Origin: Actinobacillus sp.
GTDB taxonomy: Bacteria; Pseudomonadota; Gammaproteobacteria; Enterobacterales; Pasteurellaceae
DNA length: 20,622 bases
NCBI GenBank assembly: GCA_020026115.1
Contig: JAHHQY010000026.1
Span: 1-20,622, forward strand
Reading direction: 5' to 3'
Below, piece after piece: positions 7,117 to 14,735 of this stretch (positions within the stretch are counted from its first letter, which is position 1; each line of letters begins with the position of its first letter). A program made the position numbers and the translations under genes. A model generated the notes under the pieces. It did not search any database and was not told the origin of the DNA. It was given only the letters and a program-made list of their open reading frames with translations.

Positions 7117-9012
7117 TTAATTTAACTCTGCTTGGCTACCGTTAGTTTGCAGCCATTTTTTACGATCTTCAGCGCGTTTTTTCGCAAGAAGCATATCCAT
7201 CGTTTCAAAAGTTTCACGGCTTTCCTCTTCGTCTTGTGCAAAAGTCAGTTGCACCAAACGGCGTGTATTCGGATCCATAGTCGTTTCGCGTAGTTGGCTT
7301 GGGTTCATTTCACCTAAACCTTTAAAACGTTGTACGCCAATTTTTCCTTTTTTACGACTTAAACGTTCTAAAATGGCTTCTTTTTCACTTTCATCCAAGG
7401 CGTAATACACATCGTTGCCTAAATCAATACGATAAAGAGGAGGCATAGCGACAAAAACATGGCCTTCTTCTACTAATTTTGGGAAATGGCGTAAGAACAA
7501 GGCGCAAAGTAAGGTGGCAATGTGTAAACCGTCTGAGTCCGCATCGGCTAAAATACAAACTTTACCATAACGTAATTGACTTAAATCATCGCTATCAGGG
7601 TCAATACCAAGGGCAACAGCAATGTCATGTACTTCATTGCTGGCTAAAACTTGGTCAGCGGAAACTTCCCAAGTGTTTAAAATTTTTCCGCGTAAAGGCA
7701 AAATGGCTTGATAATCACGATTACGCGCCTGTTTTGCAGACCCACCTGCAGAGTCCCCTTCCACTAAAAAGAGTTCGGTTTTATGTAAGTCTTGCTGGCT
7801 ACAATCGGCTAATTTACCAGGTAAAGCTGGGCCAGAAACCACTTTTTTCCGCACCACTTTTTTAGCCGCGCGTAAACGACGTTCTGCTGAAGAAATGGCC
7901 ATTTTCGCTAAGATTTCAGCTTCTTGTACATTTTGGTTAAGCCATAAGCTGAAAGTATCTTTTACTACGCCTGCAACAAAAACGTTACTTTGGCGTGAAG
8001 AAAGGCGTTCTTTAGTTTGACCGGCAAATTGTGGGTCAGGCATTTTTAACGAAAGCACATAAGCACAGCGATCCCATAAATCGTCGGCAGTTAATTTCAC
8101 ATTTTTGGGTAATAAATTACGAAATTCGCAAAATTCACGCATAGCATCTAATAAGCCTTGGCGTAAACCGTTAACATGCGTTCCGCCTTGTGGGGTAGGA
8201 ATTAAATTCACATAGCTTTCAGCTAATAAGCTACCGCTTGTAGGAAGCCAGCATAAAGCCCAGCTCACGGCATCTTTTTCGCCTTTAAAATCCCCCACAA
8301 AAGGACGAGCCGGTAAAATTTCTTCACCGTTAACAGCTTCAGTTAAATAATCAGCTAAGCCATCTTGGTAACACCAATTGTCTTCCGTGCCATTGATTTT
8401 ATCTATAAATTTCACCTCTAAACCAGAACATAAAACGGCTTTGGCGCGTAATAAATGACGCAAGTGCGAAATAGAAAAAGAGGCGCTGTCGAAATAAGTT
8501 GGGTTGGGCTTAAATTTTACTTTTGTTCCCGTTGTGCGTTTTCCACAGGTGCCGATAACTTCTAAGTCTTCCACTTTTACGCCGTTTTCAAAGGCAATAT
8601 GGAAAATTTCACCAGCGCGTTTGACTTCCACGTCTAAACGTTCAGAAAGGGCATTAACCACTGAAATACCAACGCCATGTAACCCACCAGAAACGGCGTA
8701 ATTATCATTGTTAAATTTACCGCCTGCGTGCAGTTTGGTGAGAATTAACTCAACGCCGGACATATTTTCGGTCGGATGCATATCCACGGGCATACCGCGC
8801 CCGTTATCAATGACTTCAAGGGAATGATCTTTATGTAAAATCACTTCAATTTTAGTTGCATGCCCTGCTAAGGCTTCATCGACACTATTATCGATAACTT
8901 CTTGTCCAAGATGATTAGGACGCGTGGTAATGGTGTACATACCAGGGCGTAGTTGGACAGGTTCGAGATCTTTTAAAACCGTAATCTCATTGGCTGAATA
9001 TTGCTTGCTCAT
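7117..9012 (-). CDS. parE: DNA topoisomerase IV subunit B (ATPase)
   Basis: ParE provides the ATPase of topoisomerase IV and partners ParC. The GHKL domain shows the conserved sequence from RPGMYT to NHLGQEVIDNSVDEA, then EVIDNGRGMPVD and GGLHGVGISVVNALS. A transducer region follows, then the TOPRIM domain with LVEGDSAGGSAKQ, GKILNTWE and ADADSDGLHI. It ends with QRFKGLGEMNPSQLRETTMDP. I chose the ATG at 9012 (MSKQYSANEITVL), giving 631 residues against 630 in E. coli. The frame stays open back to 9129, but the extra 39 residues have no family counterpart, span the promoter and contain motif copy 9. An extended -10 promoter lies 41 bp upstream of this ATG. No target-site mutation associated with quinolones is evident. 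Confidence 0.96.
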   Translation of the reverse strand: MSKQYSANEITVLKDLEPVQLRPGMYTITTRPNHLGQEVIDNSVDEALAGHATKIEVILHKDHSLEVIDNGRGMPVDMHPTENMSGVELILTKLHAGGKFNNDNYAVSGGLHGVGISVVNALSERLDVEVKRAGEIFHIAFENGVKVEDLEVIGTCGKRTTGTKVKFKPNPTYFDSASFSISHLRHLLRAKAVLCSGLEVKFIDKINGTEDNWCYQDGLADYLTEAVNGEEILPARPFVGDFKGEKDAVSWALCWLPTSGSLLAESYVNLIPTPQGGTHVNGLRQGLLDAMREFCEFRNLLPKNVKLTADDLWDRCAYVLSLKMPDPQFAGQTKERLSSRQSNVFVAGVVKDTFSLWLNQNVQEAEILAKMAISSAERRLRAAKKVVRKKVVSGPALPGKLADCSQQDLHKTELFLVEGDSAGGSAKQARNRDYQAILPLRGKILNTWEVSADQVLASNEVHDIAVALGIDPDSDDLSQLRYGKVCILADADSDGLHIATLLCALFLRHFPKLVEEGHVFVAMPPLYRIDLGNDVYYALDESEKEAILERLSRKKGKIGVQRFKGLGEMNPSQLRETTMDPNTRRLVQLTFAQDEEESRETFETMDMLLAKKRAEDRKKWLQTNGSQAELN

Positions 9013-9052
9013 TGTTTGTTTCTTATTTTCAAAAGGCAAAAAAATTGGCTCG

Positions 9053-9081
9053 ATTTTAGCAGAAAAATACAGGGGTTTGAA
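9053..9081 (-). promoter_or_regulatory. Promoter of parE-parC
   Basis: On the minus strand TTCAAA (9076-9081) and TGCTAAAAT (-10 hexamer 9053-9058, with an extended TG) are separated by exactly 17 bp. It lies within the 245-bp divergent region shared with nagB and supports the 9012 start of parE. Confidence 0.65.
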
Positions 9082-9106
9082 CTGTATAAAACGATGGCTT
9101 TTTAAG

Positions 9107-9127
9107 CACTCGCACCGAAATTTTGCC
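9107..9127 (+). repeat. Variant uptake-signal-like motif, copy 9 (parE/nagB divergent region)
   Basis: CACTCGCACCGAAATTTTGCC differs from the consensus by A for G in the core and a shorter A-tract running into T. It is unpaired and lies between two divergent promoters. Confidence 0.5.
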
Positions 9128-9157
9128 AAAATGGGTTAATTTTCGCCAGAAAGTTTA

Positions 9158-9187
9158 TTCGCAAATTAAAAGGCGAAAGCCTATAAT
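9158..9187 (+). promoter_or_regulatory. Candidate promoter of nagBA
   Basis: A perfect TATAAT (9182-9187) has a weak TTCGCA (9158-9163) 18 bp upstream. The leader to the ATG is about 65 bases. I see no convincing CRP or NagC operator, although both are plausible for this pathway. Confidence 0.5.
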
Positions 9188-9257
9188 TGCCCCGTTGAAA
9201 TGAAAAACAAGACAGTTTTTTTCTTAAAATGACAGATTATTTTGCAAGGAGAATAAG

Positions 9258-10064
9258 ATGCGATTGATTCCATTACAGCATGCTGAACAAGTGAGCCGTT
9301 GGGCGGCAGAATATATTGTAAAAAAAATTAATGAGTTCGCTCCAACACAGGCGCGCCCCTTTGTTTTAGGGCTTCCCACAGGTGGGACACCGCTGGCCAC
9401 TTATCGCGAATTAATTCGTTTATATCAAAAAGGTCAAGTGAGTTTTCAGCATGTCGTGACGTTTAATATGGATGAATATGTCGGTTTAGCGGAAGAACAT
9501 GAACAAAGCTATCATTATTTTATGTGGCATAATTTCTTTCAACATATTGATATTAAAAAAGAAAATGTAAATATTTTAAATGGCAATAGCGCGGATCATA
9601 AAGCGGAATGCGCCCGTTATGAAGAAAAAATTAAAGCTTACGGTAAAATTCATCTTTTTTTAGGCGGAGTTGGTGTGGACGGACATATCGCATTTAATGA
9701 GCCTTGTTCTTCCTTTGCCTCTCGCACAAGAATCAAAACCTTAACGGAAGATACACTTATCGCAAACTCTCGCTTTTTTGAGCATGATATTAAAAAAGTG
9801 CCTAAATATGCTTTAACCATTGGTGTAGGAACGCTTTTAGAGGCCGAAGAAATTATGATTCTCGCCACAGGTTATAACAAAGCGCAAGCCGTACAAAAAG
9901 GCGTGGAGGGCGCAGTGAGCCATCAATGGATGATTTCAGCCTTACAATTGCATCCGCATAGCCTCATTGTGTGTGATGAGGGCGCAGTTCAAGAATTAAA
10001 AGTCAAAACCTTAAAATACTTTTGCGATTTAGAAAAAGACGCCATAGCAAGCGTTGCCAAATAA
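9258..10064 (+). CDS. nagB: Glucosamine-6-phosphate deaminase
   Basis: NagB converts glucosamine-6-phosphate to fructose-6-phosphate and ammonia, the last step bringing N-acetylglucosamine and sialic acid into glycolysis. The 268-residue protein (E. coli 266) has the phosphate loop GLPTGGTP at about 38-45, the catalytic base Asp72 in NMDEYVG, and the set Asp141, His143 and Glu148 in VDGHIAFNEP. These match the numbering of the E. coli enzyme. The C-terminal half carries the GVGTLLEAEEIMILATG strand-loop. The start has AAGGAG at -13 to -8. The stop codon overlaps the ribosome binding site of nagA, so the two form a tight operon. No nan or nagC genes lie beside it here. Confidence 0.97.
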   Translation: MRLIPLQHAEQVSRWAAEYIVKKINEFAPTQARPFVLGLPTGGTPLATYRELIRLYQKGQVSFQHVVTFNMDEYVGLAEEHEQSYHYFMWHNFFQHIDIKKENVNILNGNSADHKAECARYEEKIKAYGKIHLFLGGVGVDGHIAFNEPCSSFASRTRIKTLTEDTLIANSRFFEHDIKKVPKYALTIGVGTLLEAEEIMILATGYNKAQAVQKGVEGAVSHQWMISALQLHPHSLIVCDEGAVQELKVKTLKYFCDLEKDAIASVAK

Positions 10065-10074
10065 GGAGAAAAAA

Positions 10075-11223
10075 ATGAAATATGCCTTAACGAATCATGT
10101 GTTATACACAGGTCATGCGGTGTTATACGGCCAAGCTGTGGTGGTGGAACAAGATAAAATTATACAAATTGTAGATGAAGCAACGTTGGATGCTGAAATA
10201 GTCAAAAAAGATTTGCAAGGGGCGAATTTATGCGCAGGTTTTATTGATTTGCAATTAAATGGTTGCGGTGGCGTGATGTTTAACGAAGAAACGACCCTTG
10301 AAACGTTGGAAATTATGCAAAAAACCAATTTAAAATCAGGCACAACGAGTTTTTTACCTACTTTTATTACCGCACCGGATGAAGGTATGCAACAAGCGGT
10401 TTTGGTGATGGAAACCTATTTAAGCACTCATAAAAATGAAGCCTTAGGTTTACATTTAGAAGGACCCTATTTAAGCGTAGAAAAAAAAGGGGTGCATCGT
10501 GAAGAATATGTGCGCAGTATTACGCCTGAAATGAAAGATTTTTTATGTCAGCATGCCAACGCCATTAAAATGTTAACGCTCGCCGTAGAAAATCCAACGG
10601 CAGAATTTATACCTGAGTTTGTTAAAAACGGCATCGTTGTTTCAGTAGGACATTCCAATGGAACCTTTGCTCAAACTCAGCAGGCCATAGAACGAGGCGC
10701 AAGTTGTGCAACGCATTTACATAATGCGATGTCGCCCATTCATTCTGGGCGAGAAATGGGCGTAGTAGGCGCGGTGTTATATCATGATATTTACGCCGGT
10801 ATTATTGTCGATGGATTACATATTGATTTTGCAAATGTGGCTTTAGATAAAAAATTAAAAGGCGAGAAATTATATATGGTAACGGATGCCACCGCTGCCG
10901 CAGGAGCAAATATTCAAGAGTTTAATTTTGTTGGTAAGAAAGTCTATGTGCGAGAGGGCAAATGCTATGATGAAAATGGCACTCTTGGCGGTTCTGCTGT
11001 GACGTTAATTGAGTCTTTAGAAAATGCTGTAAAAAAAGTGGGCATTTCTCTCTTTGAAGCAATTCGTATGTGCACCCTTTATCCTGCTCGCGCAATTGGT
11101 GTGGCGGATAAATTAGGTAGCGTGGAATGTGGAAAAATTGCAAACCTAACGGCGTTTGATCATCAATTTAAAGTGATAGGCACGGCGGTAAATGGACTTT
11201 GGCAAGATAATATTTCTCATTAA
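10075..11223 (+). CDS. nagA: N-acetylglucosamine-6-phosphate deacetylase
   Basis: NagA removes the acetyl group from N-acetylglucosamine-6-phosphate, making the substrate of NagB. The amidohydrolase barrel shows the entry strand FIDLQLNGCGGV, the metal glutamate in LHLEGPYLS, metal histidines in VSVGHSNGTF and ATHLHNAM, the DGLHIDF strand, and the catalytic aspartate in MVTDATAAAG. It ends with the GTLGGSAVTLIES segment. I start at 10075 because AAGGAG (10063-10068), formed by the nagB stop region, lies six bases upstream; this gives 382 residues, as in E. coli. An in-frame ATG at 10054 inside nagB would add seven residues and lacks such a site. No terminator is visible before dnaK, so some read-through is possible. 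Confidence 0.97.
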   Translation: MKYALTNHVLYTGHAVLYGQAVVVEQDKIIQIVDEATLDAEIVKKDLQGANLCAGFIDLQLNGCGGVMFNEETTLETLEIMQKTNLKSGTTSFLPTFITAPDEGMQQAVLVMETYLSTHKNEALGLHLEGPYLSVEKKGVHREEYVRSITPEMKDFLCQHANAIKMLTLAVENPTAEFIPEFVKNGIVVSVGHSNGTFAQTQQAIERGASCATHLHNAMSPIHSGREMGVVGAVLYHDIYAGIIVDGLHIDFANVALDKKLKGEKLYMVTDATAAAGANIQEFNFVGKKVYVREGKCYDENGTLGGSAVTLIESLENAVKKVGISLFEAIRMCTLYPARAIGVADKLGSVECGKIANLTAFDHQFKVIGTAVNGLWQDNISH

Positions 11224-11258
11224 AGAAAGAATAAATGTAAAAAATTTTTAAATTTGCC

Positions 11259-11287
11259 CTTGAAAAGTATTTTTTTGCGCGCATTTA
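11259..11287 (+). promoter_or_regulatory. Upstream sigma-32-like promoter of dnaK (P1)
   Basis: CTTGAAA (11259-11265) matches the heat-shock -35 exactly. After 13 bases GCGCATTTA (11279-11287) resembles the CCCCATTTA -10. It would give a leader of about 110 bases. Confidence 0.5.
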
Positions 11288-11288
11288 G

Positions 11289-11318
11289 TTGGACATTCCA
11301 AGGCACGGTGAAAACCGT
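11289..11318 (+). promoter_or_regulatory. Two small hairpins in the dnaK leader
   Basis: TTGGA-CAT-TCCAA (11289-11301) is a perfect inverted repeat. It is followed by ACGGT-GAAA-ACCGT (11305-11318), a 5-bp stem capped by a GNRA tetraloop. Both lie between the two heat-shock promoter candidates, so the second would be in the RNA from P1 only. Confidence 0.35.
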
Positions 11319-11342
11319 AGGTAGAAATTTTTCTAAAAAGAA

Positions 11343-11371
11343 CTTGAAAAGAAAAATATCTCCCTTATTTA
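11343..11371 (+). promoter_or_regulatory. Proximal sigma-32-like promoter of dnaK (P2)
   Basis: CTTGAAA (11343-11349) is again exact, and CCTTATTTA (11363-11371) matches the heat-shock -10 consensus at seven of nine positions, 13 bases downstream. The dnaK ATG is 34 bases further on. Confidence 0.65.
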
Positions 11372-11404
11372 GCGAAAAACGAATTTTAGACAAGGAGAAA
11401 AACA

Positions 11405-13327
11405 ATGGGAAAAATCATTGGTATTGACTTAGGTACAACTAACTCATGTGTTGCTGTAATGGATGGCGACAAACCACGCGTAATTGAAAATGCAGAAGGT
11501 GAACGTACAACACCATCTGTTGTCGCTTATACCAAAGACGGTGAAATTTTAGTTGGTCAACCAGCAAAACGCCAAGCGGTAACAAACCCTAAAAATACTT
11601 TATTTGCAATTAAACGTTTAATTGGTCGTCGTTTTGAAGACCCAGAAGTTCAACGCGATATTAGCATTATGCCATACCAAATTGTTAAAGCAGACAATGG
11701 CGATGCTTGGGTTGAAGTAGAAGAAAGCGGTAAAAATAAAAAAATGGCTCCGCCACAAATTTCTGCTGAAATTTTGAAAAAAATGAAAAAAACAGCAGAA
11801 GATTTCTTAGGTGAAACCGTTACTGAAGCCGTAATTACTGTACCTGCTTACTTTAACGATGCACAACGTCAAGCAACCAAAGACGCAGGTCGTATCGCAG
11901 GTTTAGAAGTTAAACGTATTATTAACGAACCAACAGCAGCCGCACTTGCTTATGGTTTAGATAAAGGTAAAGGTAACCATACAATCGCAGTTTATGACTT
12001 AGGTGGTGGTACATTTGACTTATCCATTATCGAAATTGATGAAGTAAATGGTGAAAAAACCTTTGAAGTATTAGCTACCAATGGTGATACTCACTTAGGT
12101 GGTGAAGATTTCGATAACCGTGTAATTAATTATTTAGTTGATGAATTCAAAAAAGAACAAGGCATCGACTTACGTAATGACCCACTTGCTATGCAACGTT
12201 TAAAAGAAGCGGCAGAAAAAGCGAAAATCGAACTTTCTTCTGCGCAACAAACTGATGTGAACTTACCTTACATCACAGCAGATGCAACAGGGCCTAAACA
12301 CTTAAACATTAAATTAACACGTGCGAAATTAGAATCATTAGTAGAAGATTTAGTACAACGTTCTTTAGAACCTGTTAAAAAAGCATTAAATGATGCTGAC
12401 TTAAAACCATCTGAAATTGATGAAGTGATTCTTGTTGGTGGTCAAACTCGTATGCCATTAGTACAAGAAACAGTTAAAGATTTCTTTGGTAAAGCACCAC
12501 GTAAAGATGTTAACCCAGATGAAGCTGTAGCGATTGGTGCGGCAGTACAAGGCGGTGTATTAGCAGGTGATGTAAACGATGTTTTATTACTTGATGTCAC
12601 ACCTCTTTCATTAGGTATCGAAACCATGGGTGGCGTGATGACTCCGTTAATTGAGAAAAACACAACGATTCCAACGAAAAAATCGCAAGTATTCTCAACA
12701 GCGGAAGATAACCAAAGTGCAGTAACGATTCATGTATTACAAGGTGAACGTAAACAAGCTTCTGCAAATAAATCTTTAGGTCAATTTAACTTAGAAGGTA
12801 TTCAACCAGCACCTCGTGGCGTACCTCAAATTGAAGTAACCTTTGACATTGATGCTGATGGTATTATTCACGTATCTGCGAAAGATAAACAAACAGGTAA
12901 AGAACAACAAATTACCATCAAAGCCTCTTCAGGTTTAAGTGAAGAAGATATCGAAAAAATGGTTCGTGATGCGGAAATGAACGCAGAAGCAGACCGTAAA
13001 TTCGAAGAATTAGTGCAAACACGCAACCAAGCGGATCACTTAATTCACGCAACACGTAAACAATTAGAAGAAGTGGGCGATAAACTTTCAGCAGAAGATA
13101 AAGCACCAATTGAAAATGCAGTGAAAGAACTTGAAGCTGTGGTAAAAGGTGAAGATAAAGCTGAAATTGAAGCGAAAATTCAAGCATTAATTCAAGTGTC
13201 TGAAAAACTTGTTCAAGCAGGGCAAGCACAAGCTCAGCAACAAGCGCAAGCTGAACAGCCAAAACAAGGCAATAAAGGCGATGATGATGTAATGGATGCT
13301 GAATTTGAAGAAGTCAAAGATAAATAA
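11405..13327 (+). CDS. dnaK: Hsp70 chaperone DnaK
   Basis: DnaK binds exposed hydrophobic peptides in an ATP-controlled cycle with DnaJ and GrpE and helps fold or rescue proteins in the cytoplasm. The 640 residues show the Hsp70 N-terminus GIDLGTTNSCVAV, phosphate loop DLGGGTFDLS near 195, VILVGGQTRMP near 340, and the interdomain linker VLLLDVTPLSLG near 390. The peptide-binding beta domain follows, then the helical lid and a C-terminal EEVKDK tail. The ribosome binding site AAGGAG (11392-11397) is strong. Codon use is biased towards a narrow set, as expected for a highly expressed protein. Two heat-shock promoter candidates precede it. A hairpin terminator lies between it and dnaJ. Confidence 0.98.
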   Translation: MGKIIGIDLGTTNSCVAVMDGDKPRVIENAEGERTTPSVVAYTKDGEILVGQPAKRQAVTNPKNTLFAIKRLIGRRFEDPEVQRDISIMPYQIVKADNGDAWVEVEESGKNKKMAPPQISAEILKKMKKTAEDFLGETVTEAVITVPAYFNDAQRQATKDAGRIAGLEVKRIINEPTAAALAYGLDKGKGNHTIAVYDLGGGTFDLSIIEIDEVNGEKTFEVLATNGDTHLGGEDFDNRVINYLVDEFKKEQGIDLRNDPLAMQRLKEAAEKAKIELSSAQQTDVNLPYITADATGPKHLNIKLTRAKLESLVEDLVQRSLEPVKKALNDADLKPSEIDEVILVGGQTRMPLVQETVKDFFGKAPRKDVNPDEAVAIGAAVQGGVLAGDVNDVLLLDVTPLSLGIETMGGVMTPLIEKNTTIPTKKSQVFSTAEDNQSAVTIHVLQGERKQASANKSLGQFNLEGIQPAPRGVPQIEVTFDIDADGIIHVSAKDKQTGKEQQITIKASSGLSEEDIEKMVRDAEMNAEADRKFEELVQTRNQADHLIHATRKQLEEVGDKLSAEDKAPIENAVKELEAVVKGEDKAEIEAKIQALIQVSEKLVQAGQAQAQQQAQAEQPKQGNKGDDDVMDAEFEEVKDK

Positions 13328-13344
13328 TTAAAAACTTCCAAAAT

Positions 13345-13368
13345 AAGGGCGTAGAAATACGCCCTTTT
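13345..13368 (+). terminator. Terminator or attenuator between dnaK and dnaJ
   Basis: AAGGGCGTA (13345-13353) pairs perfectly with TACGCCCTT (13358-13366) around a GAAA tetraloop and runs into TTTT. The short U-run suggests partial termination, which would set dnaJ below dnaK. Confidence 0.7.
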
Positions 13369-13462
13369 CCACTATAAAAAGTATAAATTTTTAATATTTC
13401 CCAGTACAAAAAGTAAACCTTTAATTCAACACCCCAATTTTTAAACCTAAAGAGAAAAAATT

Positions 13463-14572
13463 ATGGCAAAACGAGATTACTATGAAGTGCTAGGCATAAC
13501 GAAAGGGGCTGACGAAAAAGAAATTAAACGCGCCTATAAACGCCTAGCCATGAAATATCACCCAGATAGAACTAAAGGTGATAAAGCAAGCGAAGAAAAA
13601 TTTAAAGAAATTAACGAAGCTTACGAAATTTTATCGGATAAAGAAAAACGCACTGCTTATGACCAATACGGGCATGGCGCTTTCCAACAAGGTGGTTTCG
13701 GTGGCGGACACGCTGGATTTGGTGAGAGTTTCTTCGATGATATCTTTGGCAGTATGTTTGGCGGTGATGCTGACGGTATGTTTGGCTCACGCGGACGCGG
13801 ACAAAGACGTAGCCAACGCCCAGGGCGAGATATGCGTTATGACGTAGAAATTACTTTAGAAGAAGCTGCAACGGGTGTGAAGAAAAATATTAGTTATCGC
13901 ATTTTAGCGGAATGTGATAGCTGTCACGGTACAGGTGCCGAAGAAAATTCCAAAGTTGAAGTTTGTCCAACCTGTCGTGGTGCTGGTATCATTCAACAAC
14001 AGCAAGGTTTTTCTATTTATCAACATGAATGCCCAACTTGTCATGGTAGAGGTAAAAAAATCGAAAAACCTTGTCACGTTTGCCATAGTTATGGTCGCGT
14101 GGAAAAAACAGAAAATTTATCTGTTAACATTCCAGCAGGCGTGCATAATGGTAGCCGTTTACGTTTATCAGGTAAGGGCGAAGCCGGTGAAAATGGTGCG
14201 CCAGCAGGTGATTTATTTGTCGTTATTCGTGTGCAAGAACATCCAACCTTTGAACGTGAAGGTAACGATTTACACACGGTAGTACATATTAGCGCAACCC
14301 TTGCAGCCTTAGGCGGAACAGTCGAAGTGCCAACTTTAACGAGTGGTCGCGTGAAAATTAAAATCCCTGAAGGCACACAAACAGGTAAAATGCTACGCGT
14401 TTCCGGTAAAGGTATTGCCCCAGAACGCGGTCTTGTTGGGAATTTAATTTGTCATATTAGTGTGGAAACACCGACAAACTTAACAGAAGAGCAAAAAGCG
14501 TTACTACAAAAATTTGCAGAAAGTTTAGATTTGGACAAAAACAGCCCAAAAGCGGCAAAATTCATGAAATAA
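13463..14572 (+). CDS. dnaJ: Hsp40 co-chaperone DnaJ
   Basis: DnaJ delivers substrates to DnaK and stimulates its ATPase. The 369-residue frame shows a J domain at 1-70 with the essential His33-Pro34-Asp35, a Gly/Phe-rich region at about 75-110, and a zinc-binding region with CDSCHGTG, CPTCRGAG, CPTCHGRG and CHVCHSYG. The last repeat has SYG where GxG is usual, but both cysteines are kept. Two substrate-binding beta domains follow. The start has an AAAGAG site. The frame stops with KFMK, but the -1 frame continues with plausible coding sequence to 14643, right before the terminator, so the natural C-terminus may be longer. An A/T-rich leader holds CCCCAATTT (13432-13440), a possible heat-shock -10 without a clear -35. 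Confidence 0.96.
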   Translation: MAKRDYYEVLGITKGADEKEIKRAYKRLAMKYHPDRTKGDKASEEKFKEINEAYEILSDKEKRTAYDQYGHGAFQQGGFGGGHAGFGESFFDDIFGSMFGGDADGMFGSRGRGQRRSQRPGRDMRYDVEITLEEAATGVKKNISYRILAECDSCHGTGAEENSKVEVCPTCRGAGIIQQQQGFSIYQHECPTCHGRGKKIEKPCHVCHSYGRVEKTENLSVNIPAGVHNGSRLRLSGKGEAGENGAPAGDLFVVIRVQEHPTFEREGNDLHTVVHISATLAALGGTVEVPTLTSGRVKIKIPEGTQTGKMLRVSGKGIAPERGLVGNLICHISVETPTNLTEEQKALLQKFAESLDLDKNSPKAAKFMK

Positions 14573-14643
14573 CCTTTTGGCAAAAACTAAAATCCGTTAT
14601 TGCATGGATTAAAGCAAAACTGACTGAAATGAAAGAAAAGTGA
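14563..14643 (+). other. Out-of-frame DnaJ C-terminal tail (likely frameshift)
   Basis: In the -1 frame relative to dnaJ the sequence is open through the dnaJ stop and reads ITFWQKLKSVIAWIKAKL and a short charged end, to TGA 14641-14643. It forms an amphipathic helix similar in character to the usual DnaJ ending (E. coli FFDGVKKFFDDLTR). The terminator begins nine bases later. Adding one A to the AAA at 14567-14569 would join it to the main frame. Confidence 0.5.
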
Positions 14644-14651
14644 ATGAAATA

Positions 14652-14683
14652 AAAAAAGCGATGAGTAAAATCATCGCTTTTTT
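14652..14683. terminator. Bidirectional terminator after dnaJ
   Basis: AAAAAAGCGATGA (14652-14664) pairs perfectly with TCATCGCTTTTTT (14671-14683) around a 6-base loop. T-runs exist on both strands, so it can end dnaJ and also the convergent phosphoesterase transcript. Confidence 0.88.
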
Positions 14684-14700
14684 AATACTGAAAATACCTT

Positions 14701-14733
14701 CGCACCGAAAAATCGCCCCTAAAATTCGGCGCG
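14701..14733 (-). terminator. Imperfect hairpin of motif copies 10 and 11 at the phosphoesterase stop
   Basis: CGCACCGAA (14701-14709) and TTCGGCGCG (14725-14733) pair with one mismatch around a 15-base loop. Copy 11 on the minus strand reads TAACTCGCGCCGAATTTT, and its TAA is the phosphoesterase stop codon. The U-run beyond the stem is short, so termination may rely mainly on the hairpin at 14652-14683. Confidence 0.5.
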
Positions 14734-14735
14734 AG

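Noticed and set aside
9013..9129. 39-residue N-terminal extension of ParE from the ATG at 9129
   Set aside because: It has no counterpart in ParE proteins, contains the -35/-10 promoter and a motif copy, and the ATG at 9012 gives the expected length of 631.
10054..10074. Upstream nagA start at 10054 overlapping nagB
   Set aside because: It adds seven residues without a ribosome binding site; the 10075 ATG has AAGGAG at the right distance and gives the family's length.
11301..11323. Second FMN-like aptamer before dnaK (GGCACGGTGAAAACCGTAGG)
   Set aside because: Only the hairpin resembling one aptamer stem is present; none of the other conserved blocks follows, and the gene is unrelated to flavin metabolism.
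12918..13262. Long minus-strand open frame of 114 codons opposite dnaK
   Set aside because: It is a shadow of dnaK codon bias; it is Leu-rich with no start signal or family resemblance.
13914..14282. 122-codon plus-strand frame inside dnaJ
   Set aside because: It overlaps the zinc-binding region of dnaJ in another frame, with no ribosome binding site and no recognisable protein.
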